This document shows positions 22,281-33,063 of a stretch of DNA of 64,000 nt, piece after piece (the first letter of the stretch is position 1; each line of letters begins with the position of its first letter). The DNA is taken from positions 45,426-109,425 of the forward strand of contig JAANDG010000498.1 of NCBI GenBank assembly GCA_036852015.1. Reading direction: 5' to 3'. Source of the DNA: Pelodera strongyloides (Eukaryota > Nematoda > Chromadorea > Rhabditida > Rhabditidae). The position numbers were made by a program, and so were the translations under genes. The notes beneath the pieces are model-generated. The model was not told the DNA's origin. It searched no databases and saw only the letters and a list, made by a program, of their open reading frames with translations.

Positions 22281-25200
22281 ATGAAGCATACTCTGGTTTT
22301 GCTAACATTATTTCTAGCGGTATTAGCATTGTGTGAAAGTTTGACACACCATCGACACCACCATCACCATGTAAGGAGAATGCGCCGAAGGATACATCAT
22401 CATAAGGTAATATATATATATATATAATTTTTTTTTGTTGGTCATAGTTCATAGCCATGGGTGAGATCGACAGTGTTAGATATGTAATGTTACCTGCAAA
22501 CGAGAAAAAGCCCATGTCAAGTATCTATGCACGTATGCGTATGCACTATGCACTATGCTTGTCCCGGAAAACTTTGCTCTATTCTCTCTCTCTCTCTCCC
22601 TCTCTCTCTCTCTCCCTCTCTCCCTCTCCCACTCCCTCTCCCCCTCTCTCTCTGTATTTCCTGAAATTGAAATATTCACATCTTCAGCATTTGAGCGCTG
22701 ATCGGCGGATACACGAGAGTGCAGTTCCGGTCGTGTTATGGCATGGGATGGGTAAGTTACTTTTGGAAGAATACACGGAGGAAACACGTTTATTGTTGCA
22801 CAAATACTTATTGTTAGTGGCCTGCGCATTTATTCGGTGGCTAAATCCAGTGGCTGGTTTCAGAAAAAATTAACGCTGGGGTAGTTTATAGGTTACAGGC
22901 GGCTCCGGTTTGGCGTGCTCTCTCGGCCTTCTCTCTCTGCCTGTCAAAAGCAGAGAAAGCCGAGAGAGCACGCTAAGCCAACCAACCTACCACAGCTTTA
23001 AATTTTTGTAACAACGGCCTCAGGGGTAGACGATAATCGTACGCTTCAGTACCGTACCTCAAGCCTCATGCAATGTAAGGCGTCTACTTTTGCTAGGACA
23101 CCTTGGAATTCTCAGTTCAAGTCCAAATCATTTTAGGTGATTGTTGCTGTAACCCAATGTCGATGGGTGCGATCAAAAAGTTGATCGAGGCCTATGTGCC
23201 CGGGGTTCATGTTCACTCGCTGATGCTCGGGGAGAACATCGCGTCGGTTAGTTTTCTTAATCAATATTGTAATTTAAAGGGTCAGGCCCATTTCAAATGA
23301 CCCCTATTTTTGATGATTCCATCTGATTCTCCATGTCAACTATAGTAGGATGCAATAATTTTCTAATTTTCAAGCGCAAAAATCACTCATTATTCAGCAA
23401 TTTAACGTGAGCAGTCATACACAGCTATCCATCGCAGTTGGCACGCCCATTCGCGCTGATTCGCCGATATCGCAATTGCCACGCCCAATAGAGCATATTG
23501 CCCAATAGAGCATATTGCCCAATTAGCGCGAAGGGGCGTGACAAATGCGGTAAATAGTTGGGTTTGGGTATGACTGGCAGGGGTAAATTGCTGAATACTG
23601 CGTGAATTTTGCGCTTGAAAATTAGAAAAATATTGCATCCTACTATATTTGACATGGAGAATCAGATGGAATCATCAAAAATAGGGGTCATTTGAAATGG
23701 GCCTGACCCTTTAATTCCAATTTATTGATTAATTTATTGATCACTGTCCTTTCCTTGTTACTTACGCAAATAAAAAAAAACGAAGTCGATACTTTGTTCT
23801 TACAAGGGAATGCTACACTTTCGCAAAATAAAAAAAAAACTTTTTTTTACGCTGAACACAAAAGGATTAGCTGCGGCTGTTACTTATATACTGAAGTGGA
23901 AATACTTGATAATAGTTTTCTTTTTGGCGAAAAATAAATGTTTATCTGAATGTATAGCAATATACCTAGGACACAGAACGTGGCTTCTTGGCCAATATGA
24001 ACGAGATTGTCTCGCTTGCTTGTGAAAGAATCAAAAACGATACCCGCTTGAAAGGAGGATACAATGCCGTCGGCTTCTCGCAAGGAGGACAGTTTGTGTG
24101 AGGCAACTTTATTCTTTATGATTTAAATACAACGTCACAAACCTGTCAAATACTTGCCATATATTTTATTATCAAATAATTTATTGCCAGAAAAGTTTAT
24201 TTATTACATACAAAATTTATAACATTACAGAAGAGCTCTAGCTGAACGTTGTCCGAATCCGCCGATGAGGAATTTAATTTCAGTTGGAGGACAGCAACAG
24301 GTAGAGCGTTTTTCGTCTCAGTTGACTCCCCATGAGAGCCGGCACAGTAATAAAATAGTCATGTGTGCTACCGTATTTTAAACCCAATAGTTTAAATACT
24401 CAACGCAATCTTTTTGATAATGGAGTCGTCAGCATTGAGAAGCTGACTCTCTAGTAAAAGATTATATAGATAGACCTTTGATTTAGATCCCTGACGTGGG
24501 TGCCCACATATGTTTTATTGCAAATAACTATGAATTAAACCAGTTATCGGTTCATTTATTTCACTAGCAACCATATTGTTTCTCTGCTACACTTGCTACT
24601 TCATTACCACTCTAATTACAGGGAGTCTATGGTTTACCGTATTGTCCAGGAGATACGAGACTCTGTAACACCGTGCGTAAACTTCTCGACTTTGGTGCGT
24701 ATGTCAGCTTTGTGCAGCACAGGTTGGCACATTATTATCACTTTTATATACTTTTATATATCTTTGTTCTGAAATCAACATAGAGTTATCACAGCGGAGG
24801 CTTGAGTATGATGTTATATAGTGGCGCTGTGTCCGCACACATATATTGGATCCCACGGTTTGCTACTCGTGCGCCTTGCAACCGTCGCTAGTATGTTCGA
24901 GTTATATCTACTGAAAGTGGTATATTTTCATTGCAGCGTTGTGCAAGCACAGTATTGGCATGATCCTCTAAATGAAGAAGAATACAAGGAGAAGAACATA
25001 TTCTTGGCCGACATCAACAATGCAAAGGTTACTTTTGTGTTTTTGCCCCATCCAAGTTTTGTCAACCAACAGTAATCTCCCAATCAAACCTATTATCCCC
25101 CCCTCTCTCTCCTTTTGTCTAGGGTTCCGTACGATTCATTCAATAGCCCGTATTCTCGGGTCGACGGGAATGTTCCGCTTGGGAGCTCATTCGTATGCAA

Positions 25201-26780
25201 ATTTTTCCTCCAGCTAGTCTAGATAGTCGAGAAATTTGCATACAAAGGATTTCCCAAACGGAACGTTTCCGTCGACCCGAGAATACGGGCTAATATATAG
25301 ATTAAAGAATGATCAATTCCAATTCAGTCTCTGAACGCGGAATACAAAAAGAACCTGCTGAAGCTGAAGACTCTTGTGCTCGTCAGATTCACCAAAGACA
25401 GGATGGTCGTTCCCAAGGAGAGCAGTGTACGCATTACATTTGTATTTCATTCGATTTAATGGTTCACTAAAAATTGCGTAAACTATCCGCCTTCGGCTAG
25501 ATATCCAGTACTAAAAACTTGAACCCAGTCTCTTTGGACTAGATATAGTATAACCGTTAGGCGCCCGGATGTATTATCATGTATATCTGACGGTTATCTA
25601 GTCTTTTTATCTTTTTCTTTCGTAAGGTAAGAATCTATAAGAAAGAAGCATTCAGAGGTAGTCCGGCGCTATGTAAAATGTGTCGATCTTAAATGGAGCG
25701 CATGAATATTTTTTGGGAACATAAAGTACGAATATAGGACATTAGAGTGCTACTTACTTCAACCAGCAAATATGTAGATAGGTCCTTGGGTACAGTACGT
25801 AGTAGAGGCTCGAGGCTGTAAAGGTAAAGGGCACCGAGTACACACGTACACAGTAACTATTCGTTATAGAACAGGTTTCAGGCTCTTGTATGAACTAAAT
25901 CGAAGACTGTTGTGATAATATAAATCAATTCAATTCATTATGATTATCAGCTTTTACAGTGGTTCGGCTACTACAAACCGGGCGATTTGGACACAATACT
26001 TCCTATGAATGAGACCAAATTGTATAAAGAGGTTTGATTTCCACTAGTGGTTTTTGTATTGATATGTTTATGGTAATTGGATAGATAGATAGATGAATTG
26101 GCCCGCAATTATCATAATCATCCCAATTATCGTAATTATGGTAATCATCCCTCATAATTTTCCTAATTTAGAGTATAGAGATCAATGTAGCGTCGCATGA
26201 ATCTATTAATTCGCAAATTCACATAGCAGGAAATAATTAAAGAAACAAAAACCCTTGGTTGGTTTTCAACGGAAAAATCATTTCATTTGTTGGCCGGCTA
26301 GGGGCCGTTTGGTGACCATACGGCAGTTTTCGAACGAAAAAAATCTACCTTCACCAAATGGTACCTCCGTAACCTGTGATAAAAATACAATTTATTGTAT
26401 AAATTTAATGCTTAAAGCGAAATACCGGTCGGTTTCCGAAACGCAACAGAATTCTACGTTTTTATGCTAATTTTCTCGAATTTAGCTCGATTTTTTATTC
26501 TAATTTATGTTCATTTGCGTAGGTTGCATACGGATGCTGTTTACTCGATGTGTTTCAGAAACCGGCCGGTATTTCGCTTTAAACCTAGTTTATTGCGCCA
26601 GACCAGTGGAGGCCTCGAAGAAAATTATTAACGAAGAAAATTTCATATTTTCAGGACCTGATCGGTCTTCAGCAATTGGATCGCAATGGTCGGATTCACT
26701 TCTTAGAAGTAGAAGGAGATCACCTTCAATTCCCACAACAGGAGTTTATTGATAAAATCATCAAACCGTATTTGAAATAA
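22281..26780 (+). CDS. ppt-1: Palmitoyl-protein thioesterase 1 homologue
   Basis: Ten exons: 22281-22406, 22688-22751, 23137-23246, 23970-24097, 24231-24300, 24622-24722, 24937-25027, 25328-25426, 25960-26031 and 26655-26780. Phases agree; the product has 328 residues (human 306). It removes palmitate from cysteines of lysosomal proteins. A signal peptide (residues 1-20) is followed by an unusual His/Arg-rich segment (22-42). Then come [18 protein letters not shown], the nucleophile motif GFSQGG with Ser137, [33 protein letters not shown], a candidate acid Asp254 (TKDRMV) and EGDHLQ with His310. The triad positions match the family. Exon 4 was ended at 24097 because that reading gives [11 protein letters not shown], as in the human enzyme. 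TTTCAG directly precedes the ATG, so trans-splicing at that point is possible. Confidence 0.95.
22575..22655. repeat. (CT)n-rich microsatellite in PPT1 intron 1
   Basis: Long interrupted CT/CCCT run. Apparent Ser/Leu or Arg/Glu-rich reading frames here are simple-repeat translations. Confidence 0.9.
22908..22980. repeat. Intronic hairpin
   Basis: Left arm TGGCGTGCTCTCTCGGC and right arm GCCGAGAGAGCACGC pair almost perfectly, extended by CTTCTCTC/CAGAGAAAG, with a short loop. In intron 2 of the PPT1 homologue. A small fold-back element or structured RNA; function unknown. Confidence 0.7.
23274..23714. mobile_element. TTAA-flanked palindromic element, AGGGTCAGGCCCATTTC family
   Basis: TTAA at both ends; about 75-bp inverted ends starting AGGGTCAGGCCCATTTCAAA and including CCCCTATTTTTGATGATTCC. 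The interior carries repeats of the ACGCCCAATAGAGCATATTG kind. In intron 3 of the PPT1 homologue; nearly complete. No protein. Confidence 0.85.
25144..25292. repeat. Fold-back element in PPT1 intron 7
   Basis: Arms AGCCCGTATTCTCGGGTCGAC and its exact complement, extending through GGGAATGTTCCG / CGGAACGTTTCC, with an inner pair around TTTGCATAC/GTATGCAAA. About 149 bp. No target duplication recognised. Confidence 0.75.
26412..26582. mobile_element. TTAA-flanked palindromic element, AGCGAAATNCCGGCCGG family
   Basis: TTAA both sides, ends AGCGAAATACCGGTCGG and CCGGCCGGTATTTCGCT. In the last PPT1 intron, about 70 bp before exon 10. Slightly shortened relative to the other copies. Confidence 0.82.
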
Positions 26781-29614
26781 AACTCGATTATTCGGTGCGG
26801 CTGCTTCCTCTGTCAAATATGCAAATTATTTAATAACCAGTCGGCTCACGCCGACTGAGGCGACTTCCATGGAAATATGATTGGTTTATCATGGGCATAC
26901 TTATATACAAAGTTTCAAACGTGTCATAAGAAATTCACATGATATTAAACAATTACATATGCATACTTCGATATTGAGCTGCGACACTCTTTTTATACCC
27001 GAACACGAAAATTTGCATTTCCGTAACGCACATCGGTATGCAAATTACGCTACAGTTACTCTTTTATATAATAAGATAATAATATTTTTATAATTTATTG
27101 GTAGTAAACGAGCAAGGCTAAAGCAGGAGTAAGGGGAGGAAACACCACGAAGTAGGATTTATTTCGGTTTTTTTAGGAAAAACACTGCTGAAGTTATCCC
27201 ATCAAGCAAAGAGATAACTTTCCCTACGACTCTCATTACTCTCAAAAAATCCTCTCAATTGGCACACTGTTTTTTCCAAGGGTTTCAAAAGTATCTGAAC
27301 ATTTCGGTTCTGGAACGAGCCTGATCTAGTATCCATGCTGCTTCAATCTAGTCGCTTTAGACACAAAAAGCACAAGACCGGCTCAAATCAATCAAAGCGC
27401 GCTGATTAGATATATAGGATGTTTTTCCTTGTTGTTAGCGGTTCATCATTTGGACGCGGCGTTAATTTGCAGCGTCAAGTTCCAGCTGCTTCCTTTTTTG
27501 TGTAGCAATTTTCCGGGCGGTAACGTTAGCTAACCGGCTAACCAAAATGCGAATTAAGCCTTTGTTGAATACGGTATACGTATACGGTACTCACTTATCC
27601 ACCACTGCATTCAGTTCAGTGTCTAGAAAATTTATATCACGCCAATCAAACTGTTTTAGGTATTCAACAATTCTTGTCGTTATGTGACCCTAATAAGTGG
27701 GCAGTTTGGATAACGATGTTACCTGTGAAAACTTCTCCGTTACTGTATACTCATGGCGCGAATCTTTTTGTTTCGGCTGAGCTTACAGTACTGCCTAACT
27801 GGGTACATCTTTTAGAAACTTTATTTCTAAGTACCTTATCTGGTGTATCACATGGGATTATTCAATAGGGATTTATGTTTACGAGCTACAATTTAAGTCC
27901 ACAAAAATTCAGCTTATCATTTTTCAAGTGCTTGGGCACCGAGTCACCCTGCGTACCTAATGTACCTGAACGGTAACTCGTCTGGTTTCGACTTGTCACA
28001 TTTCATGTTATGCTATACATGTAACAAGTTCTGTGCTAACTTCAAGTAAGATTTGTCAAAAGCCTGCTAGCTTATCTACTTTTATCCGCCAATTCAACAG
28101 CGCGGGATTAGCGCTGAGCGGAGCGCTTCGCGCCACCGCAACTGGTCACAAGAAAAGAAACAAACCAGAATTTACTAGTTTTTAGGCGTTATTCATAGTG
28201 TTACGTAGTTTGGCAGTGCGTCAGCTAGCGTACGTAAAGTGCCTTTCGAGGGCGTGTAAGTCAGACTTTCTACAGGCTCAGTGTGAAGGACTGGCTGCCG
28301 AGTTGTGCTCTTTATATTAGCATTATCATAGTATATTTTTAGTATTAGTATAGGATGATATTAGTATTATTATAGTATAATATTATTGTCCCATATTAAT
28401 CTTACGGTATTAGCGTTACATTGACTTTATCATAGTATAACGTTGCTCATGCATGCACTGTGTAATATTATCACATTGTGTTCAAAAGTTATGGTAGCGT
28501 TACTGCCCATTTTGGGAACATGGCTAAAGATGCTAAAGTCAACTGTTGATAAGCAAAACACCTCACTTAATACTAATTCAATTCACAACTCTGCCAATGG
28601 TATTATGGTTTAGGTTTAGAGCCAGAGATCAGCGGATCAACCATCGCCTTCAATTTCTGCCCTCCGCTTAAAATTTCCCGCCTTTCACGGTTATATCATT
28701 TCTTTTGCCAGGCTCTCGGCTAGCCTCTCGCTCCCGTCTCGCTCTCTCCATCTTTGGGCTGCCAAGGCGCTCTCTCGCCGGCGTTTCGCTAAATCGCTCT
28801 TTAGCCAAAACCCGTAAATCGTGAATGGTCATTTATCAACCCGGCTAACATCTTTTGTTCTGGAACTTGTTCAAAAGCAGCGCAAAACATTAACGACTTT
28901 TCTTGGAATCCCGAGAAAGAGAAACAGCTGGGTATGGCACGCGAGCCTTAGGCAGACCTGAATTTTATCGAAAGTAACTCTTTACACATAGTTGTCAAAT
29001 CGCAAAATGCCTGCTTGTCCTTTTTTTATGTTCATTGCTTATCATTCATACTGGTTAAATTTCTCGCTTGTTGTGTTTATTGCTTATGCATATGTGTATG
29101 CATATGTGTAATATAAAATTTGACGAATGCTACGTAGCTACGTTTACCCACAATTTGAAAAGTGAAAACAGTAGAATGCTTCTCGACAATGAAAATCAGG
29201 TCATTGGAACTTGGAACGGTTTTAATATTCCGACAACATTGTTGTCTTCATTCATCGTGGTGTGATAGACGCTTTCGATTCTTATCTTTCTTATAAGTGG
29301 TCGCAACACCTAGTAAGGCTGCTAATTATCTAAAGAAAATGAACTCATACACTCATACTCCCATTACCCGCAGAAAATTTACAAATATGTTTTACTATTA
29401 TTGACCAGTTCTGCTTACCCATGAGGGGCAATTTCCAATTAACCACCTTACGGTGTTGCCGAGCCCTTCTAGAAAGTTGTGCGCCTACCTTGTATTTTGT
29501 ACTTGTCGTTTTTATCAATAAGCCTTTATATTAGCTCATTCCGCCTTACTTGGACTCTTGGACATATACATACGACGTCTGGAACCATTTCTTTGTTAAA
29601 TCCTTTCTTACAGT
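26781..29614. other. Intergenic, 2.8 kb, no gene seen
   Basis: Between the PPT1 homologue and the ground-like gene. AT-rich; short runs of TAGTATTA-type repeats at 28317-28450. No exon series, RNA gene or clear transposon was found on either strand. An AATAAA overlaps the PPT1 stop codon. Confidence 0.45.
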
Positions 29615-32600
29615 ATGCTTCGTGCGTTATTTATTCTCGGAGTGACCTCCTCTACACTGGGATGTATCTTCCCGAGCGCGGGTGGATGCGGTTGCGGGGG
29701 CGGTGGAGGGTGCGCGGCGCCGGCGCCGCTACCTCCACCACCGCCGCCTCCTCCGCCGCCAGCTCCAATTTGCCCACCGCCTTCGCTATGCCTGCGTACG
29801 TTAAATATTATCAAACAATTTACCATTCAGTCAGTGTATGTCCACGGTAAATTGTGGCACCCTTCGTGATGAAACGAAGGGCTTAGGAGCACAAACTTTG
29901 GGTTTTAGCATAGTCAAAAACGAATTATGAGCTTTTCTTCAATGAGTTTCCTTCAGTGCATTTTTATTGCATTTTGAAAAGCTTTTCTATTTTAGCTCCC
30001 ATCTGTCCACCGACTTGTCAACAACGAGCGCCATCGTGCGGAGGTGGTGGTTGTGGTGCTGCTCCTTCATGTGGTGGTGGTTCTTGTGGAGGAGGAGGGG
30101 GAGGAGGAGGATGCTCTGGCGGAAGCGGATGTGGTTAGTCATTTTTCTCCAAAACACTTTTTTTTTTAATTTTTTAAGCGATGTCAACCGGCTCAATGTT
30201 TCGAGTAACGCCGATTAAGCAACACACATAATGTTATTCTTTACGTCTCAATAGGTCAACATCTTGAATACACGTTTATTAATGTACAAGAAGAATGTAA
30301 AGTATTCTTAAATCATACCTCCCCTTCAATTTGAAAATTTAAAAAAAGCAATTAGCATCGAATAATTTCAGGAGGCGGAGGCGGAGGCGGTGGCTATGTC
30401 GCTCCCGGGCCGCTACCCTTCCTTGGTGGGCCTATTGGCGGTGGTGGTGGATATGCACCCCAGCCGCAACCATTCATACCATCTGGAGGATACGCGGCTC
30501 CAGTGCAACAACAACCCGCGCAGGAACTTGTCAGGTTGGTATTTTGAGTTGTTTGTTAATTATATGTGTTTACTACGCGAAATAGCACTGGTGGGTCGTC
30601 AGGGCAACAGCCGCAACCTCTGTCCAAATATTCGAGCAACATGTCATCTGGAGCTCGTCGTCTCTCATGCTCTCTGCAATTCAAGCCATAAGTTTTGAAC
30701 ACTGTATTGAACCACCCTTGTATATAGAGCAAAATATTTATTTATTTACAAGGTATCAAATGCAATGCATACAAGCTGTGATTAAACGTCTAACATAAAA
30801 CGTATCATAGTAAAAAATAACTTGTTTCTTTGTAGCACGTACTCTGAAACTCCGGCCGCTTGGCCACAGCAGGCCCCGCAACAGGCTCCCGTGGCCAACT
30901 ATGCTCCCCAACAGGTCCCGCAACAAGCTCCCGCTGCCAACTATGCTCCCCAACAAGTTAGTGAGGTAACGATATTATTCATGTGTCGAGTTATTTACTT
31001 TGCACTTTCGGTACATTATACTATGCAAATTGCACTTTAGTTTAGCACCGAGTGAAAACAGGAGAAAAAAAAACACTAAATTCGCCTTCAGAAACGCTAA
31101 GGTTGTGTAAAAAGTGATGGAAAAACACCTTAAAGGGATGGGTTCACTACAAAATCACCTTGTTTTTATGCTTTAGTTTGATTGTACAAAGGAAAACTTA
31201 AACAAAGAGCATAAAAAATATTCCTTGAATTATTCCCTAGGGCAGTTATTAGGTAAAAAAGGTGCGTATTGATCGATCTTCCGATAAAGTTGTACTGCAA
31301 GATAAACTAAGGAAGCTAAGATATATGGCTGAAACACACTGTTTTTTCATTGTTTTAAGTAAAATAAACTATGAAGACTACAATTTCCTTAGTTTATCTT
31401 GCAGTACAACTTTATCGGAAGGTCGATCAATACTCATCTTTTTTACCTAATATCTTCCCTAGGGAATAATTCAAGGAATATTTTTTATGCTCTTTGTTTA
31501 AGTTTTCCTTTGTACAATCAAACTAAAGCATAAAAACAAGGTGTTTCTGTAGTGAACCCATCCCTTTAATTACTTTTAAACCTCTAAGCACAAATCATAC
31601 CACTCTCCTAACCTAATTAGCACTTTTAGCACTTTTTCACAATAGCACTTTTTTTCAAAAGCCACACCACTTCTTAATTTCACTAATATAATCAATGCAG
31701 GGTTCTCAATCAGTGTCATCGATAAGCACGGCTGTAGAGGAGGCGGAACTTCATGCTCAAAACAACCAGGCCGCCTCTGGGGCAGAAGCTCATGCTCAAA
31801 ACAACATGGCTGGCTCTGATGTGGACGAGCATGATGACCTAACTTCTGATTCGGAGTCTCAGTCTCCCGATCCTCCCAACGAGGAGTCCGAAATCGTCGT
31901 GTCTCATGAATCCGAGGGTACGGTTGAGCAAAGCTTTGTTCAACCAAGTTCCCAAGAAATTGAGGAGGGACATTTTGATGTGACAACTTCAACTTCTACG
32001 TCGACACATCCGACGTTACGACCGGATCCTGATGAGAAGTCAAAATTACAGGATGGCGATGAGCTCACTGAGGAGCATGAGATCAGCACTACAGTGCGAG
32101 CACCCACCCATGATGAGTTGGGCTCTAAGGATGATAACGAGGAAATTGCAGAATCAGTTATCAGTACTACTGTAATCCCGCCAATCCATCAAGTTTCAAG
32201 CTCTGACGATGGTAATGATATTAGTGAGGAACAAGTTATTAGTACCACAGAGCGTGTCAATGTGCCGTTCCGGGAACTCTCAAACTCTAACGATTACGAG
32301 GAGCTCAATGGGGAGCAAGAGATCAGTACTACGAAATCACCCGCTGCCGAGCACCATCAGACTACCTTCGGATCAGCTGAGCATGAGCTTCATGAGGAGC
32401 AAGAGTTCAGTACGACATTACCCGCTGCCGAGCACCATCAGGCTACTGAGCCTCCCACAACTCAAGATCCCTTCGACGCGCTGGAACAATCCGAGCGTCA
32501 TAGAGAAATCGTGCACAAACTGCGGGATGACAAGCGTTACCATGAAGTGAGGACCACCACCGAGGTCCCGCCGCGAGAAGACGAAAACGCCGGCTACAGT

Positions 32601-33031
32601 AGTCAGTTGGCTTCAGAAGAAGAGGACACTGACGAGAGACTTCGAACACAATTGGATGAGATATCGGACCTTGCAGCGGCACTTGGAGAGAAGCCAAACA
32701 ACCAACTAAATAATAAGGAGAGCGAGTTTGAAGTCAAGGAGATCATCAGCGACGTGCTCAGGCGAAGAAAGTTGCTTCTCAAGAGGAAGCGACCACTCGA
32801 CCTGGAAGAGGGAGAGCTGCCGACTTATTATAGTGTGAGCGAGGTGTTCGCGTGTTTCTTAGTGTGAGCGAGGTGTTCGCGTGGTTCTGATGTGATTTGC
32901 CTTTTGTAGACAATTAACTAATTAGTGGACACTGTTTATGGTGTGTGGCTTTCAGAAACAACATAGCAGAGTTTTATAAGCAGGGAACAAAAAATCCTAC
33001 ATCAGTTTGCCGTCGAGTTAGCTGTTGATAC

Positions 33032-33063
<32 letters not shown>

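Noticed and set aside
29608..29826. Minus-strand Gly/Pro-rich frame opposite the first exon of the ground-like gene
   Set aside because: Mirror of the poly-Pro and Gly/Cys coding sequence on the plus strand, which has a signal peptide and consistent splicing.
31695..32867. The 390-codon acidic frame as an independent single-exon gene
   Set aside because: It starts with an acceptor (TGCAG) rather than a start context, ends with a strong GTGAG donor in phase 0, and joins in phase with the ground-like exons on both sides.
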